Source: Armatimonadetes bacterium RBG_19FT_COMBO_69_19 (GTDB lineage: Bacteria; Sysuimicrobiota; Sysuimicrobiia; Sysuimicrobiales; Kaftiobacteriaceae). Taken from it: 5,644 bases of DNA. The stretch covers positions 1 to 5,644 of the forward strand of contig MENB01000125.1 of assembly GCA_001768125.1 (NCBI GenBank), written 5' to 3'. Under the pieces are notes generated by a model. It saw only the letters and a list, made by a program, of their open reading frames with translations, was not told where the DNA came from and did no database searches. Below are positions 1 through 5,604 of this stretch, one piece after another (position 1 is the stretch's first letter; the number at the start of each line of letters is the position of its first letter). A program made the translations under genes and the position numbers.

Positions 1-23
1 GGGACGAAACAGACGGCGGGCGT

Positions 24-506
24 CTAGTGGATGATCTTCAGCACGCTGTACTTCATCTTGCCCGCGGGCACGGTGACCTCGACGACCTCGCCGGTGCGCC
101 GCCCGAGCAGCGCGCGCCCCACCGGAGACTCGTTGCTGATCTTGTCTTTGTCGGGATCCGCCTCGGCGGAGCCGACGATCGTGTAGCTGATCTCCTCGCC
201 CGAGCCCATGTCCTTCACGCGCACCGTGGACCCGACCGTGATCGTATCTCGGGGAGCGTTGTGGTTGTCGATGACCTGGGCATTGCGCAGCATCTGGTCG
301 AGCTGCAGGATGCGGCCTTCGATGAACGCCTGATCGTTCTTGGCGTCCTCGTACTCGGCGTTTTCGGAGATGTCCCCGAATTCCTTGCTGGCCTTGATAC
401 GCTCCGCGATCTCCTTGCGCTTCACCGTCTTGAGGTGCTCGAGCTCGTCCTCGAGCTTGCGCAGGCCCTCGGGAGTGAGAATCGTGTGCTTTTCGGCCTC
501 AGCCAT
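24..506 (-). CDS. greA: Transcription elongation factor GreA
   Basis: GreA binds in the secondary channel of RNA polymerase and stimulates cleavage of backtracked RNA. The 160-residue product matches the usual length (about 158). The N-terminal coiled-coil hairpin spans about residues 10-77 and starts with the typical [13 protein letters not shown]. Its tip reads [13 protein letters not shown] (44-56); D45 and E48 correspond to the two acidic tip residues that act at the polymerase active site. The C-terminal FKBP-like domain carries [13 protein letters not shown] (123-135). Start choice: ATGs lie at 515 and 506. The SD sequence TAGGAG touches the 515 ATG but lies 9 nt before the 506 ATG, and MAEAEK is a typical GreA start, so 506 is preferred; 515 would add three residues. 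It is preceded by a 120-nt leader with two hairpins and probably has its own promoter at 634-663. Identity is near certain. Confidence 0.96.
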   Translation of the reverse strand: MAEAEKHTILTPEGLRKLEDELEHLKTVKRKEIAERIKASKEFGDISENAEYEDAKNDQAFIEGRILQLDQMLRNAQVIDNHNAPRDTITVGSTVRVKDMGSGEEISYTIVGSAEADPDKDKISNESPVGRALLGRRTGEVVEVTVPAGKMKYSVLKIIH

Positions 507-541
507 GCGAGCCATCTCCTACCGTGTGAAGAACAAGCACC

Positions 542-561
542 GTAGGCCGGGAACGACCTAC
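542..561 (-). other. Stem-loop in greA leader
   Basis: On the minus strand GTAGGTC (561-555) can pair with GGCCTAC (548-542) around a six-base loop, giving seven pairs including one G-U. It lies about 20 nt upstream of the greA SD sequence, with no T tract after it, so it is not a terminator. It could affect leader stability or translation. A hairpin this size can arise by chance in GC-rich DNA. Confidence 0.35.
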
Positions 562-597
562 AGCGCCCTCGCGCCCTGCTATGCGGTTCGTCGCACG

Positions 598-626
598 AAA
601 ACTGAGGGGTGATCCGCCCCCTCAGT
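598..626 (-). terminator. Intrinsic terminator after the aar operon
   Basis: On the minus strand ACTGAGGGG (626-618) pairs perfectly with CCCCTCAGT (609-601) around an eight-base loop, followed by TTTT (601-598, sharing one base with the stem). The stem starts 33 nt after the aar stop codon, the expected place for the end of the leftward operon. No T tract follows on the plus strand, so it is directional. It also lies immediately downstream of a strong promoter candidate, so it may double as the 5' end of the greA transcript. Confidence 0.8.
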
Positions 627-633
627 GAGAGCG

Positions 634-663
634 AGTATAGCCCATCCTCGCAGAGGGCGTCAA
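634..663 (-). promoter_or_regulatory. Sigma-70-type promoter for greA
   Basis: A TTGACG -35 element (663-658, 5 of 6 consensus bases) is separated by 18 bp from a TATACT -10 element (639-634, 5 of 6). The -35 includes the TGA stop codon of aar. The predicted start, about 7 nt past the -10, is C627 or A626; A626 is the first base of the terminator stem. Transcription from here would give greA a leader of about 120 nt. The match is strong for such a GC-rich window, but activity is inferred from sequence only. Confidence 0.6.
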
Positions 664-1772
664 GGACGAACGGTAGTCGCCGGCCGCCCTCGGGCGGCCG
701 TGCGGATTCGCTCGATCTCCTCGTCGCTGATCGCCCGTTCGAATCGCCGGAACCCGGCCAGCCTGAACCCATGCTTGCGCGCCAGCGCGGTGATCTCCTC
801 GACGCGGGCCAGGTCGATCTCCTTGCCCAGCGTGAAGTTCTCGTAGCGGCCCTCGAGCGCCAGGATGATGGTCTCCGCCATGCACGCCTCGCACATCCGC
901 GGCGGGAACCCGAAGTCAAACCCGAAGTCGACGTCCCCCGGCACCTCGATTACGCCGCCGTCGATGACGAGCACGTCGTTCCGGCGCTCGTACACGAGGC
1001 GCGAGACGTTGCGCGGCCGGGCCACATCGCACACCACCGCCCCCGGCCGGAGGTCCTCGGGCGCGATGAGGACGTCGGTCGCCGAGGACACGGTGAGGAC
1101 GATCTCCGCTTCCTGCACGGCATGCTTCACGTCGGTTTCCACAGCGATCTGCGCCTGGCTGGCCGGAGCGAGCCGCGCGGCGAGGGCGTCCAGATGCTCG
1201 CGCGTGCGCGCCACGAGCACGACCCGCCCCACCGACCGCGCCAGGATCTCACTGCACACCGCCCCGATGGATCCCGTGGCCCCGATTACGGCCGCGGATG
1301 CGCCCCGGGGGTCGATCCGCATGCGCTGCGCGGCCAGGAGCGCCCCCTCTACCGCGGTCGTCGCCGTGTAGCTGTTGCCGGTCGTGACGGCGATCCTGAG
1401 CGCTCGCGCGACGGTCAGCCCACGGTCGCCGACGATCTTCGTGAACGCGCCGAGCCCGAAGATCTTCGCCCCGAGGTCTTCCGCCTTGCGCCCGGCCTCG
1501 ATGAGCCGGCGGTAGACGAAGGGCAGCGGCGAATCGAGCAGGGTCCGGGGGGTGAGCGGCAGCCCGATGAACCATCCCTCCGCGGTGGCGCCGGTCGCGG
1601 AGCGGATGCCGCTGATGTGCGAGACCAGACGCGGGGGGATCCACGTGAACGCTCGCTCCACCCAGGAGGCGGGGAGTCGCCGCGTGACCGGGTAGCGCCG
1701 GGCGAAGTCGTCGATGCGCAGCGGATGCAGCAGGAACGCGAACGTGCCGTGGTGCGGTCCCGCCTGGCTCAT
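660..1772 (-). CDS. Fatty acyl-ACP/acyl-CoA reductase-like protein (AAR family)
   Basis: This 370-residue protein resembles cyanobacterial long-chain acyl-ACP reductase (AAR, about 340 residues), which reduces acyl-ACP or acyl-CoA to fatty aldehyde with NADPH. Shared blocks recognised by eye are GLGAFTKIVG (106-115), TTGNSYTA (130-137), the Rossmann loop GATGSIG (164-170), IDGGVIE (270-276), ACMAETIILALEG (296-308) and NFTLGKEI (312-319). Cys297 aligns with the cyanobacterial active-site cysteine that holds the acyl thioester. The N-terminal HPL...DDFARRYP segment (17-28) also fits. The C-terminus runs about 20 residues past the usual end and is charged. It would be cytosolic or peripheral on the membrane; no signal peptide or membrane helix is evident. 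The ATG overlaps the upstream stop as ATGA, implying translational coupling, with a weak SD (GAAGG) upstream. Such proteins are often mislabelled shikimate dehydrogenase. Family is secure; substrate and product here are inferred. Confidence 0.85.
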   Translation of the reverse strand: MSQAGPHHGTFAFLLHPLRIDDFARRYPVTRRLPASWVERAFTWIPPRLVSHISGIRSATGATAEGWFIGLPLTPRTLLDSPLPFVYRRLIEAGRKAEDLGAKIFGLGAFTKIVGDRGLTVARALRIAVTTGNSYTATTAVEGALLAAQRMRIDPRGASAAVIGATGSIGAVCSEILARSVGRVVLVARTREHLDALAARLAPASQAQIAVETDVKHAVQEAEIVLTVSSATDVLIAPEDLRPGAVVCDVARPRNVSRLVYERRNDVLVIDGGVIEVPGDVDFGFDFGFPPRMCEACMAETIILALEGRYENFTLGKEIDLARVEEITALARKHGFRLAGFRRFERAISDEEIERIRTAARGRPATTVRP

Positions 1773-2719
1773 ACCGCGGCCTTCGCCCGCCGCCAACCCG
1801 AGGGCGCGTACTGCGGATTCAACTCCTCGATCCGCGGCAGGAACCCCGCCCGCAGCGCGGTTTGCAGGTACTCGTCGGCGGTGATCTCCTCCGGAGGTCT
1901 CCCCGTCACGGCCACGATCACGCCCTGCAGCACGTTGGTCGCAAAGGAGCGGCCGCCCATGTCCGGCCCGTCGGTGATCAGCAGCCACACGCCCCGCGCA
2001 CGCAGCTCGGTGACGTCGGTCGAGGTGATCGTCTGGGTCAGCACGACGCGCCCCCGGAGATCCTCGGGCATGAACCGGCGGATGAGGTGGAAGTCGCCGG
2101 CGAGCACTTCGGCCCAGGCGAAGTACTTGCCGTGCTTCGGCGTGATCACGTCCTGCTTCTTTCCCGTCGGGTAGAGGAAGCGGATCGGCAGGCGGCTCAG
2201 CACCGGCAGCAGCAGCGCGGCAAGGACCTTCACCGAGGTTAGGGAGCGCAGCACGATGGGGATGCCGAGAGCGAAGATGAGGTCCCCGAAGATGACGTCC
2301 GCTCCCGCCGCGGTGAAGGCTTCGGCCATACCGTACCGGTCGACCGAAGAAACCAGGACGACCCGCCGATCCTTGAACGAGATCCCCTTCTGCTTCGGCA
2401 GGTAGTCGGTGATCAGCCACCGTTCCCAGGACGCTTTGAGGCCGCCCCCATCCACGAACGGGGTCGTGCGGATGTTGCGGACAAGATTGGCCGTCTCCCG
2501 GATGAGGTACTTGCGGTTCCCGGCGCGCAGGTAGAGGTCGGTCCCCCCCAGGCCCAGGGCGTCGACCTTCCCGTCGAGCTCCTCCAGTAGCTGCTTCGCC
2601 CGGCCGACATCGCCGTCGGTGCCGAGGCGCTCGATCGTGATCGGCTGGCCCAGCACGGTGGTCTCGAACCGGTGATCGCGGGAACTGCTGCCGAGGCTGA
2701 CGGAGACGACGCGCTTCAT
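1769..2719 (-). CDS. Uncharacterised 'quinate 5-dehydrogenase'-like protein paired with AAR homologue
   Basis: This 316-residue protein resembles a Bacillota family that databases tend to call quinate 5-dehydrogenase. Conserved-looking blocks are VVSVSLGSSSRDHR (4-17), RLGTDGD (31-37), DALGLGGTDLYL (53-64), VDGGGLK (89-95), SSVDRYGMAEAF (124-135), DVIFGDLIFALGIPI (141-155), YPTGKKQ (183-189), AGDFHLIRRFMPEDL (207-221) and GRSFATNVLQG (256-266). I find neither the NVTxPxK substrate motif of shikimate/quinate dehydrogenases nor a clear GxGxxG nucleotide loop, so the enzymatic name is unsupported. A hydrophobic stretch at about 158-183 could be a membrane contact or a buried core. The start is the only good ATG after in-frame TAG TAG codons, although the nearest SD (AGGAG at the coaX stop) is about 20 nt away, longer than usual. 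It begins 23 nt after coaX and its stop overlaps the aar start, so it probably acts with the reductase. Function unknown. Confidence 0.75.
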   Translation of the reverse strand: MKRVVSVSLGSSSRDHRFETTVLGQPITIERLGTDGDVGRAKQLLEELDGKVDALGLGGTDLYLRAGNRKYLIRETANLVRNIRTTPFVDGGGLKASWERWLITDYLPKQKGISFKDRRVVLVSSVDRYGMAEAFTAAGADVIFGDLIFALGIPIVLRSLTSVKVLAALLLPVLSRLPIRFLYPTGKKQDVITPKHGKYFAWAEVLAGDFHLIRRFMPEDLRGRVVLTQTITSTDVTELRARGVWLLITDGPDMGGRSFATNVLQGVIVAVTGRPPEEITADEYLQTALRAGFLPRIEELNPQYAPSGWRRAKAAV

Positions 2720-2742
2720 CGCCAGGGACTACTACGGCTCTC

Positions 2743-3591
2743 CTACGGGGAGTCCTGCCCGATGTCACGCCGGCCGAGTGGCGAGGCCGGCGCCGCTTTG
2801 GGGGCTGGGGCGTCCGCGGTGTCGGGGACGCGGTTACGATTGTGGATGATCCTCAGCCCTTCGAGGGTGAGCAGCGGATCGTAGTGGTCGATACCGCGGC
2901 ACTCGCCGAGGATGACCTCCGCCCACCCGCCGGTCGCCACCACGGTGGCGGTACCCCCGAGCTCACCGCGCATCCGCCGGATGATCTCCTCGACCTGCCC
3001 AACGGCGCCGTAGATGATGCCGGCCTGCATCGCGGTCACGGTGGACCGCGCGATCGCCGACTTCGGCTTCACCAGCTCGACGTAGGGCAGCTGGGCGGCG
3101 TGCTCCGCCAGCGCCTGGACCGAGATCCCGACCCCGGGAGCGATCGCGCCGCCCAGGAACTCGCCGGTCGCCGACACGGCCGTGTAGGTCGTCGCCGTGC
3201 CGAAGTCCACGACGATGGCCGGGCCACCGTACTTCTCGAAGACCGCGATCGCGTTGCAGATACGGTCGGCCCCGACTTCCTTGGGGTTTTCGTACTGGAT
3301 ACGGATGCCGGTGCGGATGCCCGGCCCGACCATGAGGGGGGAGACGCCGAAATACCGCCGGCACAGCCGCTCGAAGACGTCGGTGAGCGGCGGGACCACG
3401 CAGGAGATGACCACGGACTCCACCTGCGCGAACTGCAGCTCGATGTGGCGGAACAGCTCGCGCAGGATCATCGCGTACTCGTCGTCGGTCTTCTCGCGGT
3501 CGGTGGCGATCCGCCAGTGGAACAGGAGGTCGCTCCCCCGATAGCCCCCGATCTTGATCTGCGTGTTGTTGATGTTGATGGCGAGGAGCAT
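2743..3591 (-). CDS. coaX: Type III pantothenate kinase
   Basis: CoaX phosphorylates pantothenate with ATP, the first committed step of coenzyme A synthesis, in the cytosol as a dimer of ASKHA-fold subunits. Family motifs visible are ENPKEVGADR (101-110) with the catalytic-type aspartate D109, DFGTATT (129-135), GGAIAPG (147-153), GIIYGAVG (191-198), ATGG (219-222) and the C-terminal DPLLTLEGLRIIHNRN (238-253). Two features are odd. The N-terminal phosphate-binding motif, normally DxGNT, reads NINNT (6-10), with Asn for Asp at 6 and Asn for Gly at 8. An Ala/Pro-rich tail (about 255-282) extends past the usual end of about 255-260 residues. The ATG directly abuts the TAG of the transporter gene with no intervening base, with a GAGAGG SD inside that gene, so the two are probably translationally coupled. 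Family is certain; full catalytic competence is slightly open because of the N6 change. Confidence 0.94.
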   Translation of the reverse strand: MLLAININNTQIKIGGYRGSDLLFHWRIATDREKTDDEYAMILRELFRHIELQFAQVESVVISCVVPPLTDVFERLCRRYFGVSPLMVGPGIRTGIRIQYENPKEVGADRICNAIAVFEKYGGPAIVVDFGTATTYTAVSATGEFLGGAIAPGVGISVQALAEHAAQLPYVELVKPKSAIARSTVTAMQAGIIYGAVGQVEEIIRRMRGELGGTATVVATGGWAEVILGECRGIDHYDPLLTLEGLRIIHNRNRVPDTADAPAPKAAPASPLGRRDIGQDSP

Positions 3592-4377
3592 CTAGCCTCT
3601 CGCCCGCGCCAGGGAGACGGCACGGTAGACCGGCACCGCGATGAGCACCGCCAGGATCACTTCGGGCAGGCCGTGTGTCGCGCCGATGACGAAGGCGGCG
3701 CCGGCCGGGATGTAGCCGAAGACGACCATCAGGGTCAGCACGCCAACCGTGTTCGTCAGCGTCCCGGCGACCGCGGCCGCAGCCGGAGCGGCATTCTCCC
3801 CCCCGAGCAGCCACCAGGCCAGCGCGGCGGCGGCCAGGGCGGCGGCTAGCGGGAGCCACCATTGGGCGACGGTCACCGATGCCGCGCTGTGGTAGCCGGT
3901 GATCAGCCAGCTGGCCTCGATCTTCCCGGCGGCGAACGCCGCCTCGAAGCGCTGCGCGCCGGGGCCGAGGATGGTGTAGACGCCCGCCGCCAGGACGAAC
4001 GCCGAGACGCCGCGGGCGTAGCGGCGCTGCAGGGCGGCGAAGACGAGGAAGGCGACGACGCCGATAAGGATGCGCGGGCCGAAGGCGATGAGGGGATTCT
4101 TGAAGACCGGGATCGTGGCGCGCGTGAAGCTGAAGAACCCGAAGATCGCGCCGACCAGCGCGCCGACCACCGGCCCCTCCAGGGCCGCGGCGATGATCAC
4201 GGGGATGTGCATCGTGGTGGCGCTGCCGGCCGGGGTTGGGGCGGGGATGAACCCGATCCAGGGCACGAGCCCCATCACGATCGTCACCGCCCCGAGGGCC
4301 GCGGTGATGGTGATCTCGCGGGTAGAAAAGCGAAAACCCCTCCGGGCGGCGGGAGGGGCAAACTGGGTCTGAGCCAT
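3592..4377 (-). CDS. ECF-transporter S component, probably for pantothenate
   Basis: This 261-residue hydrophobic protein is a substrate-binding S subunit of an energy-coupling-factor vitamin transporter, acting in the cytoplasmic membrane with shared EcfA/EcfA'/EcfT encoded elsewhere. After a short polar N-terminus, STREITITAALGA (18-30) begins helix 1. Family-like segments follow: TPAGSATTMHIPVIIAAALEG (48-68), GALVGAIFGFFSFTRA (72-87), NPLIAFGPRILIG (94-106), GTLTNTVGVL (205-214) and a last helix at about 230-255. An extra, mostly hydrophobic block at about 123-195 makes it longer than a typical S component (about 180-200 residues). Start: the ATG at 4377 has a strong SD (GGAGGGAG, about 8 nt spacing); an open frame to 4518 has no such support and translates into unlikely sequence. 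Pantothenate specificity is inferred only from direct fusion-like contact with coaX; another vitamin is possible. Confidence 0.82.
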   Translation of the reverse strand: MAQTQFAPPAARRGFRFSTREITITAALGAVTIVMGLVPWIGFIPAPTPAGSATTMHIPVIIAAALEGPVVGALVGAIFGFFSFTRATIPVFKNPLIAFGPRILIGVVAFLVFAALQRRYARGVSAFVLAAGVYTILGPGAQRFEAAFAAGKIEASWLITGYHSAASVTVAQWWLPLAAALAAAALAWWLLGGENAAPAAAAVAGTLTNTVGVLTLMVVFGYIPAGAAFVIGATHGLPEVILAVLIAVPVYRAVSLARARG

Positions 4378-4386
4378 GGCTTCTCC

Positions 4387-4452
4387 CTCCGTTCCAGTCT
4401 CAGGTGCGAGTACCGGACGGAGCCTGTGGGTCAGGCTCTGCGCCGGGTCCGG
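4387..4452 (-). promoter_or_regulatory. Structured 5' leader of the transporter-coaX operon
   Basis: On the minus strand CCGGAC (4452-4447) pairs with GTCCGG (4418-4413), enclosing an inner hairpin AGCCTG (4437-4432) / CAGGCT (4426-4421) with a five-base loop. A competing pairing is possible: CTCCGT (4422-4417), which uses bases of both stems, is complementary to ACGGAG (4392-4387), the front of the transporter SD. One fold would leave the SD free and the other would cover it. It matches no riboswitch class I can identify. The pairings are short and could be chance. Confidence 0.4.
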
Positions 4453-4477
4453 CCCTTGCGGTGCCGGCCTTACGCCG

Positions 4478-4486
4478 ATGATACCA
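4478..4486 (-). promoter_or_regulatory. Extended -10 promoter candidate for the transporter-coaX-aar operon
   Basis: The minus strand reads TGG TATCAT (4486-4478), an extended -10 motif (TGn plus a 5 of 6 match to TATAAT). No good -35 hexamer lies 16-18 bp upstream, which extended -10 promoters tolerate. Transcription would start near 4471 and give a leader of about 94 nt that contains the whole structured element. It is the best candidate seen in the 264-bp gap, but weak on its own. Confidence 0.35.
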
Positions 4487-4605
4487 CGGACATGGCGGCA
4501 AAGAGAAGACCATACCATGGGGCCACATGAGCGGCTGACGGTGGAATCACGGAGCTCCTATGAACACCCTATCGCCGACGTCTGACCGGTGACCCGACTC
4601 AAAGC

Positions 4606-4625
4606 AACTCGGTCCGGACCGAGTT
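4606..4625 (-). terminator. 20-bp perfect palindrome, possible terminator of the peptidase gene or operator
   Basis: AACTCGGTCC (4606-4615) is followed directly by its exact reverse complement GGACCGAGTT (4616-4625). It lies 16 nt past the peptidase stop codon. As RNA it would form an eight-pair stem with a CCGG loop, followed on the minus strand by TTGCTTT, a poor U tract. It could be a weak intrinsic terminator, or a dimeric repressor operator upstream of the transporter operon. The sequence cannot separate these. The strand given is for the terminator reading. Confidence 0.45.
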
Positions 4626-4641
4626 CGCAGGGGACACACCA

Positions 4642-5601
4642 CTAACCAGCCAAACCCGGCACGCCGCCTGCGCTCTTCGCCAGACGCACCGCTCGCTTGA
4701 TGGCTTCAGCCACGACTTCCACAGCGGCCGCGCCGAGCGACAGCAGGTTCGACTTCGCCTCGCCGATCGACAGGGCGAAGATCGTATCTCCGTCGTAGAG
4801 CGTGTGCACCGGCGCGATGACCCGGGCAAGCCCGTCGTGGGCGACGCGGGCGAGCCAGTTCGCGTCTTCCTTCGAGAGACGTGCGTTGGTCGCGACAGCC
4901 ACCAACGTGGTGTTTTCCCCGATCCCCATACCCGGAGGGACCTCGACGGTCTGCAGCGTCTTCTGCATGTTCAGGAATCCGGCACCGCCCGGGTCCCGCG
5001 CGCCGGCGAGGATCTGACCCGTCCGGTCGTCGAGCACGTCGCCGAACGCGTTCACCACGGCGAGCGCACCGACGACGACTCCTCCGGGAAGCGTAACGCT
5101 CCAGGTGCCGACCCCGCCCTTCATCGCGGAGGCGGCGCCGAGGAGCTTCCCGACAGTCGCGCCGGTGCCGGCGCCGGCGTTGCCCTCCTCCACGGTTGTC
5201 GTGGCGCGCCGGCAGGCATCGTACGCCATCTGAGCCGTGGGGCGAGCTCGCTGGTCGCCAACGCGCAGGTCGAAGATCACGGCGGCGGGGACGATGGGGA
5301 TCCTCGGCACGCCCGGGATGCCGGTGTCGAGGCCGATTCCACGCTCTTCGAGGTACCGCATCACGCCGTCGGCCGCGGCGAGCCCGAAGGCGCTTCCGCC
5401 GGTCAGAAGCACGGCGTGAACGCGCTGGACCAGGTTCATGGGCCGCAGCAGGTCGGTCTCTCGCGTCCCCGGGGCGGACCCGCGCACGTCCACGCCCCCG
5501 ACCGCTCCCTCCTCGCAGAGGATGACCGTGCATCCAGTTAACGCCTTCTGGTCGGTCGCGTGTCCCACCCGAAGACCCTTGACGTCGGTGATCTGCGGCA
5601 T
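4642..5601 (-). CDS. P1-family (DmpA/BapA-like) self-processing peptidase
   Basis: This 319-residue protein belongs to the P1 (S58) family of N-terminal-nucleophile hydrolases, which cleave their own chain to expose a Ser or Thr nucleophile and then release N-terminal residues from peptides, in some members D-amino-acid or beta-peptides. Recognisable segments are ITDVKGLRVGHAT (4-16), DVRGSAPGTRETDLL (38-52), LLTGGSAFGLAAADGVMRYLEE (65-86), GNAGAGTGATVGK (140-152), the oxyanion-type Asn in VVNAFGDV (182-189) and GENTTLVAVATNA (228-240). The likely self-cleavage site is N230/T231, giving a Thr nucleophile. No signal peptide is seen, so it is probably cytosolic. The start is supported by a GAGG SD six bases before the ATG and by the usual MxxITDVxGxxVGHAT beginning. 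It is separated from the next operon by 264 bp and is probably unrelated to it. The family is secure; the substrate cannot be told. Confidence 0.92.
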   Translation of the reverse strand: MPQITDVKGLRVGHATDQKALTGCTVILCEEGAVGGVDVRGSAPGTRETDLLRPMNLVQRVHAVLLTGGSAFGLAAADGVMRYLEERGIGLDTGIPGVPRIPIVPAAVIFDLRVGDQRARPTAQMAYDACRRATTTVEEGNAGAGTGATVGKLLGAASAMKGGVGTWSVTLPGGVVVGALAVVNAFGDVLDDRTGQILAGARDPGGAGFLNMQKTLQTVEVPPGMGIGENTTLVAVATNARLSKEDANWLARVAHDGLARVIAPVHTLYDGDTIFALSIGEAKSNLLSLGAAAVEVVAEAIKRAVRLAKSAGGVPGLAG

Positions 5602-5604
5602 CCT

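Noticed and set aside
11..25. Small hairpin AGACG / CGTCT overlapping the greA stop codon
   Set aside because: Only five pairs, no T tract, and it includes coding bases; too weak to call a terminator.
27..545. Open frame antisense to greA
   Set aside because: No family likeness; greA on the other strand is unambiguous.
562..580. Imperfect tandem GAGGGCGC-like octamers in the greA leader
   Set aside because: Only two partial copies of a GC-rich word; expected by chance at this base composition.
609..2174. Very long open frame on the plus strand opposite aar and the partner gene
   Set aside because: It is Arg/Asp/Pro/Gly-rich, matches no family, has no SD, and is the expected antisense shadow of GC-rich genes whose minus-strand products are clearly recognisable.
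1773..2768. Upstream extension of the aar frame through the partner gene (a 702-residue reading)
   Set aside because: Residues before the ATG at 1772 are low-complexity Arg/Ala/Pro sequence out of frame with a well-patterned protein; AAR homology begins just after that ATG.
4381..4410. Partial likeness to the 3' half of a TPP riboswitch (ACCTGAGACTGG then GGAGGGA)
   Set aside because: The UAAU and CCAGC elements and the 5' CUGAGA half are not in place, and the GGAGGGA is explained by the SD sequence.
4378..4518. N-terminal extension of the transporter to an ATG at 4518
   Set aside because: The extra 47 residues look non-coding and overlap the promoter and leader candidates; the ATG at 4377 has a strong SD.
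4642..4829. Alternative short minus-strand frame inside the peptidase 3' end
   Set aside because: Arg/Ser-rich frame shadow without family likeness; the peptidase frame is continuous through this region.
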